Below the pieces are notes generated by a model. That model was not told where the DNA came from, did no database searches, and was given only the letters and a program-made list of their open reading frames with translations. 64,000 nt of DNA from Zygnema cylindricum (lineage: Eukaryota > Streptophyta > Zygnematophyceae > Zygnematales > Zygnemataceae): the NCBI GenBank assembly GCA_037447655.1, contig JBBHKE010002370.1, positions 261,753 through 325,752 of the forward strand. The letters are read 5' to 3'. Position numbers and translations under genes: made by a program. This document shows positions 47,831-61,100 of the stretch, in pieces; position 1 is the first letter of the stretch; each line of letters begins with the position of its first letter.

Positions 47831-50800
47831 TCAAAGGCAACGGAGTTTTTGCATATTTTGCTGGTATTGTCGTGGTCGCTGGTGTTCCTTATTTCAATCA
47901 GCTTGCTTTATTTGTGAGGTGATTCTAAAGTGGTTCATTGTGGACAGAGAATAATCACAAGGATGTCGCTCCCCCTCCTCGGCTTTTCGACCTCAGGAAT
48001 GAGCAGCAGAGGTGATTGTAGCTTCCTGGCTCAAAATTACGACACAATTGGGAAAGTAATGCTCCCTAATTGTTTGATCCTTCCATCGCCCTTTGTAGAA
48101 GTTGAAAAGGCGACTGAGTCTTTTATGCATCCATTTCATGTTTTACATCTCTGTAGCCTCTTGGAGAGAGCTCCATAAGGTGAATGTCGACAGCCTAGCT
48201 CATGCCATCTGGTGGTTTTTGTCTGGTTGGCAGTAGGATATCCATTATTGTGTGACTCATTTAGCTTTTTTGTCTCTCCCTTAGCTTTCAGAGGATGTCG
48301 TTCTCCGCTTTTTCTTAGTGAAAAGGTAGTCATGGACTCACTGCAGGTTTTTTGTAATGTAGCAGTTCCTTCCTTTTTCAGGCATTGTTTTTCCCTCAGA
48401 TTGGTTATGATCCTTGTTTTGTTGCCATAAAAAAACCTGAGAGAAAATTGTCTGGCAGCTGTGCAGAGGCCCACGAGGAGCTCTAGCTGCTGCACCAGAG
48501 ACAAATGGCATTGCAGTCGATGAAGAGGTATCCAGTTCAAATGAATTATTTTTTTGGAATTTTAGTGTGCGGACAAAGAAATAGACGAGTGAGAAAGCCC
48601 AATTGTATTGCAATGACAAGTACAGTTTGTAGAAATTCATTTCAGTTTTCAGTGGAGCAAATCAGCTTCATGTGGTGTTTGCTGCCTTGGCATTGCCAAA
48701 TTCTTTGGCTTGAGTTTTTCATTGTACAAGTTGTTCTCGTGGTTTTAAACTTTTAGTTATCACAATTTGTTTTACTTAGTGTGTTTTACTTTATCATAAA
48801 GCAATAATATTTGCGGCATTTATAGAGCACTTCACAATCACAGTTTTGCTCGAATGCTTTCTGCTGCTGTTCACTACTTTACACACATTGTTCATCCTAT
48901 ACATTTATGCTATCACTGTTCTGCAAAAAAGCAAGAATATTTGTTTGTGTTTTTGTTTTGTACAGTATTGTCCCTGTTTCCTTTTTCAGCTGACAGTTTG
49001 GGCCAAGGGTGCAGAAAAATTGTCTTTATTCGGCCACAGGGGACTGCAATGCATACTCATGGGATCTGGTACCTCCTTCCTCTTCTTTCTAGGAAACTGA
49101 ATTTGGCACATGAGAGGGAGTGAAAACAATTGGTGCTAAATTGAGAGGTTAAAGATAAAGCTTTAATCTTTGTTTTTTGTTAAATGATGGGTTTACTCTT
49201 TATGCAATATATGTATTTTTTGTTTGACTGCAATGGCTACAGGAAAGAAATAATCTTATTTGCTATTTGTAAGAAAACCTTCATAATTGTGATTAGTCAT
49301 ACTTTTTTATGACACTTCAATTGCGAATAGGGAAACGGCTTCATGCTGTCTAACCACTGGTTGGTTTTTTCTCATTCAGAATTGATTAAACTGAATGAGC
49401 TGGTTGTATTCATCGCTTTCTCATTAATTTATATTTGATGAATTAAGAGTGAATAGTCACTATATGTTTAAGAGTCATGGTTCATAGCTGAACAGTTCTT
49501 TCTCTTTCTTATGTATTCTATTTCTTGGGGGATAATGTGACCCGGCTTTAACCTCAGAATCGACTCAAGAGATACGGCAGATCACTTGAGGTCCCAAACC
49601 CCAGAGAGTGATCGAAAAGTTACATTGAGGTACAGGTATATAAAACGATGGTACTGTTGTGCCAGTTGTCTCGTCTACCTACATTTGTTTGCATAATGGA
49701 CTATTCTATGTAAAATTAAAACAAACAAAGAAAAAGAACATGTGTACCGGATTTTTTAATTCATGGGTTGCATTTGTTTTGTTTTGTTTTTTTTCTACAT
49801 TTCAGAGTCTGATACTCAAATTATGAACATAGGTACGACAACTGGCATCATAGTACCATTGCATTTATGTACCTGTATCTTCGCATACCTTTTCGGCCAC
49901 TTTTAAAGCTTTAGGACCAGAGCCGTTGGTCATATCTCTTACGTGGTCAATTCTGAGGTTAAAGCTGGGTCGATACATTATTCTCCTCTTTATTTAAATA
50001 CAAACTATGGACCTGCGATATGATTGACATCATCCTGTACACCACAGGAGACAAAGAGGGAAAAGCAAACTCATCACAGACTGTGAAAACTGATGGAAAA
50101 TTTTACCAATGGTTTGGAACTGTAGGTTATCTCACATTAACTTTGGTTACATTATTTTGTGTATTTTCTGCAGGCAACAGGACAGCGTGTAATGACGTTT
50201 CGGGGTCATTCTGCTTACCTGCATTGTATTGCAACTCGGCCTTCTCATCAGCAGGTGGCCCTCCTTTTCATTTTAAGTAAATTTGATTTCAAGAATTTTC
50301 TTTTTGTCTCAATGTCCTATCGACTCTACCTCGAGTGAGTCTTCGACATGCGTCAATGTGAGATCATATGGGGAGCATTTGTTTTGACATATAGCATAAT
50401 TCTCCTGATGTTTGCAAGTGTAGGAAAATACTTCCAGTGGCCGAGTTAAGCACGGTGGGGCACAAATCAAGTTTGAGGCTTGTTTTGCCCATTATGTTAT
50501 TTGATGCTATTTGATTGTTTGTTTTTTCTTTGGGTTGTTTTGGTGAGAGATTTACAGATCATTACAGGATCAGAAGATGGAACTGCACGCATCTTTGGTA
50601 AGCTTCGGAGAATTTTAAAGTGGTCTGGATTTCATTTTATGCATTCTTGCTTGGTTATCGCATTCACTTGCAATTCCCTGGTCCAGATATGCATTCAAAC
50701 TATTTTAATGGTCTTTGGCACGGAGATTGAGGGTGAGTGAGGAGAAGGTAAAAGGGGAATAGAGTAACGTAATTGATAATATCCAATCGCTGCTCAGATT

Positions 50801-53800
50801 GGGATCTGTTTGGTTGATGTGAATGTACACTATCAGCATTCACTAGTGTGTGTGCAGAGTAATCCATGTGCGGACTTTGAAAAATGTTAGATTGGAAAGA
50901 GTCTTCAGCACTTAAAGCTGAACAGTGGATAATTGTTCATTCACAATATGTCGAACGATAAATTTGTGTAGTTTTTGAAACGTTCATAGCTATGACACAG
51001 ATAGGCCGAGGATTTTTCAGAAGGTCTAGTAGTTCATTCTTGTTCTAAGATGGGTGGAGTGCCCACTTTACTCTTTAACTCGGTATGTAAGTTGAGACGA
51101 GGAGGATTTGGTTTGAAGTTGTCCTAACTCAGTGTGAGAGTACCTAAAAGTGGCTCTTCTTTCTATCTTTGAGTCGAATGGCGAGGTTTTGTATTTTCAG
51201 TATATGAGTAGCGTATGGACAGTGTGTATGCCAAGTTGATGGTCTTTTAAGAGCCTCTTGTTCAACAAACAAAAGTTTTGATCAGTAAAATAGTTTCCCT
51301 CAAATTCAGACGATCCAGACTGGTATTGATCGCACAAAAATCAGTCAATTCTGGCACGCTTTTGGTAACCTATACCTCTCACTATACTTCACTGACATGT
51401 TCTTGTTTAATGTGACACGAGACTGGGACTGATTTGGGATTGAGCAGATTGTAGATCAGGAGTTCAAGTGGCAATATTTGATCCCTGGAAGGCTGCTGTC
51501 AAAAGCAGCAAATTTGGTGGAGCATCTCCATGGGTCAGCTGTCTTGCTTTGGACACAAGTGAGAATTGGCTGGTAAGTACAGCAACAAGAGGTTTTCTTG
51601 CTTCCGCGAAACTAAGTGTTGTACATGTATGTTCTATGCTGTGTGCTGCATGTCGTATCTTGCATGCTGTATGCTGTATATTCTATGTGAAGGAAATGTA
51701 AGCATTACCCAACCAGGTAAGATGAGGTGCACTCCTTACATTCAAATATGGATGATTGCTGTAACAGGTAGTCTTACACAGCAGAAGGTTTTGGTTTATA
51801 AATGTCTGAAATGTGGTTTCATGGACTCTGAAAATGTTGAACCTTATCTGCGGTTTCCCCATCTTTTGTCTCCTCGCTCTTGTTCTCATACGGTTATTAC
51901 ATTCCTGCTTGTCTACACTCGTTTGGTAATCAAACATCCTTGCCCAGCAGCTTATCTACCGGAACAACAGGTTCAGTTGGCTGTTCAAACTTATATCCTC
52001 CTGCCCGGTTATTTGAACCAAATGGCCATTATTTTTTCACGAAATGAATGAAGCCAAAATCATTTTGTTGTGACTTCAACTGTATTTATTCACGTAAACA
52101 GGATTTTTTTTTAAATGCAGCTTAATTAGTTGTGGAGTACAAATAAATCAAAAAGAATCACAAATAATATACATTCAAGTACAAACAAATTACATGTAAA
52201 ATTCAAATTAATTACCTTTTAGATTAATGTGTACATGCAAAATAAGCACAAAGAAGAAAAGAAAAGTATGAGTGAAGTGCATTCGTAATACAGTAATTAG
52301 TATCAGTTTGTTCTTTAGTGTACAGGGACATGTATCCGAAGTTGTTTTTGGAGCCGTATTCTATCGCGGCTGTGGTTTAAAGGTTTCGGTCATTTGAACC
52401 ACAAGTTTTGAAATTTGACGAAGTTAGAACCTTTCTCTAACGCACATATATATGAAATAAATGTATGTATATATAAGTGGTTTTCAAGAAAGAATCGTAT
52501 ACAGTTCAAATATTGTGTTGTTACAGTACTTCTTGAATTTGACTAACAAAACAATATTTTTGTTGTCTGATTTTAGATCGTTTTGGGCTGGTTGTTAAAT
52601 GCAGGCTTGTGGAACGGGTGGTCTCACTCTGACGCTGTTCAGTCTGCCATCGCTGGCCGCCACGCTGCGAATTGCTGCTCCTGCAGCGCCCCAGGCTGTG
52701 CTCATGCTTCAAGATGAGGTTCGAGACGTCACTCACTATGCCACACAGTCATAGGATATTAACACGAGAGTGGGATGATGTAAATTTACCTTCATTTTGA
52801 GGTTGAATCGTTTTATAAATAACCATGTTATACTATTACGCAAAAAAATGCGCATAGCGTACAATTTGCCCTCAAGACGATTGTGAAACTTTGACAGTAG
52901 AATTAATTGCCCTATCAGCCGCATCAACATAGTTGTTTGCTGATAAATGGGTGCCTGGTACATTCCCCATGGCTAGTAGTGTAAAGGAATTGTTAGGGAA
53001 GGAGAATGTATGATTATAATTTAGTGTTGGGAGAAGTGGCAACTTGTAGTCCACTCCCTTAATCAGTCTCATTTAACATTATTTTGTGGTTTTTGGTCAA
53101 AATAAATTGCGAGTGAATTTGTGTTATTAACACTAATAGCAAATGGGCAGGTTAGTCCATTGTTGAATTTTGGAAAGAATTCAAAAAAGTGCAAGTCTCT
53201 AACTTTTTCAGGGGCAACTATGTTATTTAATTGGTTGTATTACAGTTTTTATTCCTTAGTTACTTGGAAGTGAGCGATGTCTGTTTCTCCTTCTTTGTCT
53301 TCTACATGTCTGCGTTCAATGTGAGTAGTACGGTTCAAAGGAGAGATCATTCTCACGTTTTTTTTTTCTTTTTGTTTTTCAGATTATTTCTGCTGGAGCT
53401 GAGCCAGTTGTCACACGCTGGTCAATGGGAGGTCGTCTGGTTTCTGAAATTTCCTCTGCTCCCACATCTGTTTTTTCACTTGATGCACATCCTTCAGGGG
53501 TGAGATTCTTGTCCCAAATTGAGTGTGTTACAGCTTTTGGTTTTGATTGAAGGTGGGATCTTTCCATCCCTACTGCACATCTATTTTACTTTTAGCTTCT
53601 GTTCAGAAATGGTAGGTATTAGGTTTGGCCTCGGCCATTGTAGTTCCTTCTCAGTTGCAGTTCCGCGTTTCACTCTGGTCTAGTCTACGAATTTTTAAAT
53701 GCATATCTTTTGATTCTGATAGGAGATGTCAAAAGTTTTATCATGTTTCTTGAGTAAACCAGTATTTATACGGCTTTTGGTTCTATGACAGTGAACTGAA

Positions 53801-54331
53801 GAGTAATTTATTGTTGCAAAAAAGTAAAAAAGTTAAAGAGTAAGCGAATTGCTAGCAGTTAGTACAATGTGCGAAGCATTTTTTTTATGTCTGTGTAATT
53901 TCCTTGTTGCTTCATTCTTTTTTTAGTTTGTAGTGTATTTATTAGCACCGGTGGATATTGCCCAAATTTGCGCTTTTAAGTAAGACTCTACTTTTTTGTA
54001 CATTTTGGCCTGTACTTTACTGGTATACTCGATAAACATGAGTTAATTTGAGTGTTGTGTTTCCGTCTGATTTGTGATCAACTCTGACAGACAAGCTGAT
54101 TCTCCTATTCTGATTCTTATTTGTGGTAAAGGGTGTGTTAAGAAGATGCTTTTTATAAAGTTGTGAGTTATTAGTGCGTTCATTGTGACAATCACTTTGA
54201 GATGTCGTCTCCATGTTACCTTACATGATCTTTTGTTGACCTTGCAGTTGACAATGGTGGCTGGCTATGGTGGCCTCGTGGACATACACTCAGAACTGGG
54301 AAGTCATCTCTCCACTTTCCGATGTTCTTAA
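44044..54331 (+). CDS. THO6: THO complex subunit 6 / DWA1-like WD40-repeat protein, complete
   Basis: Twelve exons join in phase: 44044-44379, 46701-46792, 47303-47370, 47948-48011, 48467-48527, 49015-49068, 50174-50254, 50558-50597, 51448-51572, 52605-52718, 53383-53499 and 54248-54331, giving 411 residues. Seen in order: an acidic N-terminus, YKAEIMRESRIASSF, HFVVCGSSSGRV, a repeat with AHEGPVYQV and CGDDGRICGWRW, GPRGALAAAPETNGIAVDEE, YSATGDCNAYSWDL, FRGHSAYLHCIATRP, ITGSEDGTARIF, NWLACGTGG, SAGAEPVVTRWS, and MVAGYGGLVDIHSELGSHLS near the end. These match plant THO6 (DWA1) block for block. Known: THO6 is a TREX/THO mRNA-export subunit, and Arabidopsis DWA1 is also a CUL4-DDB1 substrate receptor in ABA signalling. 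It has about 45 extra N-terminal residues compared with the Arabidopsis protein as I remember it. The first intron is 2.3 kb and holds a MITE. Confidence 0.92.
45528..45748. mobile_element. MITE in THO6 intron 1
   Basis: Left end TACACCGCGAATCATTATTAG and right end CTAATAACGATTTGTGGTGTA flank an AT-rich core (ATTCTATTTGAGAATTTGG). That core is the inverse of the one in the element at 7031-7268, so both belong to one subfamily. Confidence 0.75.
47780..47827 (+). repeat. (CT)n microsatellite in THO6 intron 3
   Basis: About 23 uninterrupted CT dinucleotides lie in a pyrimidine-rich intron, 120 bp upstream of the acceptor at 47948. The long open frames crossing it are artefacts. Confidence 0.95.
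49531..49985. mobile_element. Long inverted-repeat element in THO6 intron 6
   Basis: Two imperfect arms of about 145 bp face each other: 49531-49675 (GATAATGTGACCCGGCTTTA, GGTACAGGTATATAAAACG, GGTACTGTTGTGCCAGTTGT) and the inverse at 49835-49985 (ACAACTGGCATCATAGTACC, ATGTACCTGTATC, TAAAGCTGGGTCGATACATT). The spacer is about 160 bp. It is unlike the other MITEs here. The transcript would fold into a long hairpin. Confidence 0.75.
52959..53154. mobile_element. Short MITE in THO6 intron 10
   Basis: Left end TACATTCCCCATGGCTAGTAG; right end CACTAATAGCAAATGGGCAG followed by GTTA. The 196 bp element is of the same subfamily as 38908-39078. Confidence 0.55.
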
Positions 54332-55730
54332 TTAGAAGCCCGGTGCTTTCAACCAATACAATCAGGCCAAATTAGCCTCTCTTCTCAAAGTCGTTCAATT
54401 GCCCCATCGATTTTGGGCCGCTAACATGTTTCCGTTTATGGTCTTTTGACTTTCAGAGTACAAAATTTTCTGGGCGCCACTTGTTGGTGAACAATCTCAC
54501 CGTGGGCTAGCTGATGTCAACTTCTCCAGATTATTTTGTATCTGATTTTTTGAAAGGGCAGGTGATTTGTTTTTTACATTCCAATCTCTGGACAATCTCC
54601 TCTGCAATTGTTTTTAGGTGTTGTGTCTCGGTACTCTGAATGAGCAGTGAACAAATTCATGGGTTGAAGTATACTGCTTTAGAGGGACGATCAACTCGTT
54701 GGTGGATTTTTTATTACTCTCATGTTGCATTGATGGAAGGTAAATTAGTGCTTCCCCTTCAACACTATGATCCAGTGGTTTTGTCTAGCATGGTTTTGTA
54801 CCAAGAACTGTGCATGGACGCGTGACTCACATTCCGACCAATTTGTGCCATTTGCAACATTGGTATGCTCTCATATATTGCATGTGTCACATCTTATTCG
54901 ATCATGGTAGACTGGTATTGTTTTGCTCGATGGTGATGGTCTTATTGTTGGGACATTGTTTTGGTGAAACTTGCCTCGGTGACAGTCGTCTGTCAAGGGC
55001 TCGACATGTTGGAGTAGCTCCGTGTGTCTGTGCTTAGGAGTGGATTGTGTGCACCACAATGCTACGGATGATTGTATTGCAATGACGATCAATATATTTG
55101 GTTGTTGAGGAGTTGCACTTAATGAGTTCCCCTGTACTTCTGCTCCGCTCTTTTGAGACGTCCGTACTTCTTTATAATTATTCTTTATATCATCAGCATT
55201 TATCAGTGGCTTTACAGCGAGGACAAGCTTCCATCCTCCTCCAATCCGCTATTTGCTGTTATGGATCGACCTCGTGTTTCTGAAATCCCTTGGTGTGCTC
55301 TGTGGAGTCTACGGATTTGAGGGGATGCTTTTAGAAGTTTCTTTTTAGCAAAGTTCGGTTAGATAGTTTTTATTCTGGGTACGGTACTTTTGTTGTTTCA
55401 CACGATTTGTCCTTTCAAATTTCCTTTCTTTGCTTGCCCTTATTCATGTGTCAGTCTTTTTCTTTCTTTTGACCTGCTTTTCCTTTTGTTTGCTTCCACA
55501 TGTGTTCGGTCTTTAGGTTTCAGTTTTGCCTTTTTTTATTTTTTTTCCCCATGCCAGATGGTGATGTCGTGCTTGCTTGATAATTTCTTACTTGTTTCAT
55601 TACATTTGGCAATTTTTGCCATTCTCCCAAGAAAATTAGTATATTTAGATGTGTTAGAATATTTTTCAGCCTAGTAACAGTATCTCTTTCTTGCTATTTT
55701 TTTTGCTCCTTCAACATAAAGTTGAATTCA
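54332..55730. other. 3' flank of THO6 and anonymous T-rich sequence
   Basis: No conserved reading frame was found. The stretch 55380-55600 is T-rich and resembles the LINE-like 3' ends near 39430 in composition, without the diagnostic TTTACC block. Confidence 0.4.
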
Positions 55731-56030
55731 TAGTTCAAAAGTAGGTAGGCCCATACAATATGCCTATTGTATGAAAAACATACAATTTGACTTTAAGACC
55801 CATATTGTATTCGGACCTATTCGGACCAATGTAAACATTCGGACCAAAAATTGGACCAATTAAAACATTCAGACCAAAAACATTTATTTACACCGTCAGA
55901 TTCGGACGATCGGACGGTCGCTGATCAAAGTAGCGATCACATGAAAATGATCACATGAAAAGCCCATAACACAACTTATGATAAAGGCGCCGACCAAAGG
56001 CCTACCATAAAAACGCCTACTTTTGAACTA
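55731..56030. mobile_element. TA-flanked inverted-repeat element, 300-bp deletion form
   Basis: It has the same 13 bp ends (GTTCAAAAGTAGG) and TA flanks as the 662 bp element at 18400-19061. Both share the same terminal regions, including AGGCCTACCATAAAAA and GGACGGTCGCTGATCAAAGTA. The middle is shortened, as expected for an internal-deletion derivative. Confidence 0.82.
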
Positions 56031-58108
56031 TAGTTGAATTGCTCGTACCGATTGCTTTTTCCTTAACGCTATTTTTTTTTTGCAGATGACAATCATCCCA
56101 TGTCCTTCTCGGAAATAGAATCATCATCTCTAAAAAAATCATACTATTTATTTCTTAACTCTAATAGCAGTCCGCTGTACACACCTTGAATTCGGTTCAG
56201 CAAAACTTTGTTCTTCGCGACAGGCAGTTTATCCTGAACGTTTATCTGTGGCTTGACAACATGCGCAAACTTCCATGCCGCTATGTTCTGCCATTGTGGT
56301 CATGGATCGTGGTTATGGATTTTCGTCCTGTTCCTGCCAGACTTGTGTGCTTCACCAGGCATGGGGGGTTGATGTGGCTAGACTCCCTTTTAGCCTTTTT
56401 TGTTAGTTATTTCTGTTATGTTATTTTTATTGCAGTGCATTTTATTTCCTGATTGTTTAATCTTGTGTGAGTTTTTTTCAGTTTCGTTTGGGGTTTAGCT
56501 TTCTTTTGTTTCCTTGGTTTGTAAGTGCACGTTTTTGATATAGTTATGTGACTAGTGTCTTGGCATGAATACTACACCTTGTATCGCTATTAGTGTTTAT
56601 GTTTTTTTTTTCCGTGCATACATATCCAATTTTCGATTGAAGACTGCTAACCGGAGAGTGCGAACTTTCAATCGCAACCGTTGGATTAACAATCCGACAA
56701 GTATGGAGTGAGAAAAGATGTTGTGGCAAAAAAATCATTAAGACTTATAACGATACATGTACCTTGGCCTCCTCTCTATCTCTTGTCTTAACATAAAATA
56801 GCTTTCTGTTTTTTTCTTTCACCTTCAAATTTCATATGTTCTGTCTGCTTGTTATCACTTGTGATTTCTTCTCAAAACCTGTACAGCAGAGCTTCTCTGT
56901 TTCTTCCTCTGTGACAAAGTTTTTCGGTAATGATTTTTTCTTCTCTTATTTTTCTGCATTTGGATAACATTGTTTTAAACTCGGAAGACTAGGTTTTCTT
57001 TCGCAATGGAATGTTGTGTGTTGTTACCTGCCTTTGGCAAACACTGGTTTGAGGCTCAAATTCACACGAGCTGGATATCATAACTTTTTTTTCAAAATAA
57101 GTTTTTTTTTTCACCAATTGATTTTGTCCATCTGTTATGTTTTCTCCACGTTTTCTTTCGCCCCTAAGCATGATTGCCCTCAATCATAATAAATGACTAG
57201 ACTTTTGAGAATTGGCATGAGTAAACAATCCAATAATCGGGTGAAACTTTGTTTGTCCAATTTTTTATTTTTTCCTTCATCTTCCTTATACCTACAAAAC
57301 ATATTATCCTAGTCTCAAATACCGGAAATGAAGGTTTTTGCCTTTGCCGCATATTTGTTATACAAATATTCTCTAAATACAAATGTTCTTCGAATACAAA
57401 CAATCTCTTACTACAAAAATTGTTAAAAAAATAATCTATTAACACATATACTCGAAATACGAATATTCTTCTAGAGATTGCAGCCATAGCCAAGATCATT
57501 CTAAAAGGGTAAACACAGTTTGAAAAAAAAAATCCTCAAATGATTCCAGTCTACATTTGCCAACCATCAGCACTGGGAGAATTTTATTGGTCAGGATTTA
57601 TCCTCGAAAAAACGGAAAGTTTCTTTCTCCAGAAACTGTTAAAAAATGATTAAGATAATCTGCGCAGAACAAAGAACCTACTGTAACTTCACTTCAAAAT
57701 TAACGATCTTTGTTGAACTAGATTACATCTGGAATAACTGAATGGGCAAAAACTGATGAATGAGCTTAGTTAAGAACTGACATCGATAACTCCTGCTACG
57801 TTTTCCAAAACCAATAACTTGCAAGTACTCTTTTGTCCCGGCAAGTTCACTCTTGTACTGCAGTAATCATGCTAGAAAGGCTCTCTCGCCTAACAGCAAA
57901 AGATCAACTCCTCGTAAAAATAATGATGGCCAATCAGCTTCAGGGATTATTTTCCAGCAGTTACTGCATCTCCTACCTTTAAGCTTTGCAACATGCGTCC
58001 ACTATCACTAAGAGACGAATTCTCGCCTGTTTCCGTACCAGAGACAAGTTCTGATTCCTTCTGCTAGTACCGAAAGCTCCTTAGACTTTATGTGACATCG
58101 TCTTCGTC
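56031..58108. other. Convergent intergenic spacer with a MITE and dehydratase 3' UTR
   Basis: It holds the MITE at 56573-56761. The T-rich block 56220-56520 loosely resembles 39920-40200. The probable 3' UTR of the dehydratase gene lies on the right: AATAAA on the minus strand at 57588-57583, about 520 bp past the stop codon. No other gene was recognised. Confidence 0.45.
56573..56761. mobile_element. Core-A MITE
   Basis: Left end TACACCTTGTATCGCTATTAG; right end TTATAACGATACATGTA. The core contains CGTTGGATTAACAATCCGACA and GTGAGAAAAGATG, as in the elements at 775-989 and 37440-37773. Confidence 0.7.
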
Positions 58109-61100
58109 TCACAACTTAGCAATTGGGCTAGCATCCATAGGATAACTTCCAAGAACTCTCAAAAATGGTGCAAATTCCTGGAAACGTAGAAAAGAAGCAC
58201 GGCACAACATAGCCTCAGTTAATAAGCTGTGGTTTATGCAAAGCGCATTATTCTACTATAAGCTGCGCAATTACATTAGTCTTCACATTTTACAGCTTTC
58301 AATTATGAACACTAAAATGCTCAAAACAACTACGGCAATCATACAAACAGCAATCCAAAACCCTGTTCCCGGTATTCCTGCCTAGATGACAGTTTCAAAT
58401 TGCCAGAACAAATTGAGTTTGCCTCAAATCAAAAGTTTTATCAAGATGACCTTTCCAGCCCACAGAATCTCGGACAAATCCTCTCAGAAACCCGCCAAAA
58501 ATAAAACCCTCAAGCTTTTTGAACACTTTCCCTTCCATACAAAATCAGAACAGTACAAATTGATACCTTCCTGTCCAAAAACTAAGCCGTTCTGTGAAGT
58601 AGTTTGAAATTAAGCTGTGTGGGAGAACAGAGGAATAGGGAACTTGGGAACATGAGGAGGGACATGCAACTGCGCAAAAATGCAAAACCACTCCATATGT
58701 ATGCTTACCTGCAAATGCCGAAGAGCATTTTGTGCACGAGGATCGGCCATGGATGCCTGGAAGTCGATGTAGAAGAGGTAGTCGAAGTGATGGTAACCAC
58801 TTGCAGCAGCCTCACTAACAAGGGCCCTGTCAACCATTTTCCAATAGAACAGGCAATCAGTTCCAAATGGTCGCTGAAAACATTATTGTGAGATAAAACC
58901 ACGAAACTTATGTGAGGCAAACTCTACCGCAGCCAATGCATCAGCACAAAGCTATCAAGATGTCCAATTGCTAAAATGATGGACATAGAGTGCTAAAAAC
59001 AATACTGCCCACTGTACAAGCTCCATGCTTTGTGAGAGCTTATTCGTAATCCTAATTGATATCCTATTCCTTTCCTTCATTGAAAATAAATTCAGCTCAA
59101 GTCGAACTTTACCATAATAATTAAAAAAAAACCATAAAAAGCCACAAAGTCCTTACTGTGCCTTGTCGCTCAATTGCTTGCCTGACTCCCACAATGGCTT
59201 GTTCTTTTGTGGCCGACTCTCAATCTGCCATACCCACAGTTCTCACAAAACCCATCAAAACTGTACTTACATGGATAGTATGGACATTCTAGCTAGCACT
59301 ATTGACAGACCTGCAATTAGACTTGCCCCGTACTTTTCATGAATGACAACGCACTTCACCCCTATGCACGTCTATTTAACTGACAAAATACTTTATTTTC
59401 TGCCAGTAGAATTCACACCAAAAAGAGGTGAGTTTCATGCCCGTTTACAGCTGATGTATATATAATGGAATTCTCACTCGATTTTTGCAATACAATATAG
59501 GGACCAGATCACATCAAGGATGGTCTATGCGGCTTTACTTTTTGAAAATGGCTACAAATGTCTGTATGCATCCAGCGATAGCTGGCAGATTTGATCGAAA
59601 CAATTGAAGGACTAAAGAAGCATTAGTAAAAAATATACTTCCATATTTGGATATGTTTTTAGATTTGTAATCCTGTTTCCATAGTTAGTTCGCAAGTTGT
59701 ACATCGTAACATTACCATATTTTTGCGCGAGCGCCATATTTACGTTAACTTTAATATTGCCCGTTACGAGAATATAAAAGGCTTAGCTTATTATCAAATG
59801 TCACAGCTTGCCAGTCGAATACAGCAGAAGCTGTGACATTATGAGTCGTTAAGACATAGTTGCACAACTAAGCCTAAAATTTACTGAGTAATCAAATCCA
59901 CAGAAAAGAGCAGCATAATAAATCACTCCCCTAGGCTCAGACATACTGAAGCAGATACAATTTTTGGTTCCATGATGCCCACCTTTGTAAGGTTGATGTC
60001 ACGCAATGCAAACACTGATAGCGCCTTGAAAAGCACCCCTGGACCGATTTCCAACGTGAAAACAATACTCGTCTGCAACCACATCCCAAAAAGAATCTTA
60101 ATCCACCCTCTCTTCTTTTGATTATGGTCCTTCACTCAACCTCAGTCTTTATGCAGACGTAAATCCTCTACAAGTTGAAGATTTGAGCTTCAACATGAAT
60201 CATGTACACTGCTACAACCAATAACTGACAGCAGATGCTGATATCCTCCCATTCTTGTATCCGCAACATTTTTACCGCCTAAGTGTGGCCACTTGGGAAT
60301 TAGAACAAAGGAAAAAAGGCTCACCTTGAAAGGACGATCAATTCTGGGTATTATAGGTTCTCGAGCTAAAATCAAAAAACGAGTGATGTTGTCAGGGTCA
60401 TCCTGAAAGCCACAACAAGACACAGCAATGACAAGTTACGAAAAATTGATTGAGTGTCTATAAGTTTTACTAATACAAAATCAAACTAGAACTCATGGAG
60501 ATACCAAGCCAACAATCAAGGGAAGACCGCTCATGGTCCTGCAGTCCTTAATCACAACTTTTCAACGCTGTTCACAACCCTGATTCAAATTATGACAATA
60601 GCTACTTTATAAAATTTGTTCTATCTCCATTCTTTTCAATATCATACATCGTGTAATTGTCTGCACTTGACTTCAACTGTCTACAACTTGATTCAAATTT
60701 ACCGATTCCCTCCCATCCCTTCCTGCTCGGTCCTCGCTCTTCCCCTATTTCTTTGACCATGTGCAGGAAAAACGGGGATTAGTTGGAAACGAGTGTCATC
60801 TACCTGGATTCCATCAGCCAAAATATTGAGGCCGTAGATTTCAGCTGCGCGTGAACTTGCAATGGCCCCCGCATCCTTTGACTTTTGAGCTGCAATCATC
60901 TGGAAGCAGATTGAACAACATCGCAAAAATTGCTTCATGAGTCCATGCTCCATTATAAACCCCTTGGAATCTTATATCTGCATCACACTCACAGCCAGCC
61001 TGACTATGTTCTCCCTCAGTCGACACTGCATGAAAGATTCCTTTCTGCATAATAAATTCACTTATATCTTTACAGTTTCCATCAACTGGTGCCCCAGTTT

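Noticed and set aside
47565-47954. Plus-strand frames of 129 and 114 residues across the CT microsatellite
   Set aside because: They lie in THO6 intron 3 and owe their length to pyrimidine-rich simple sequence.
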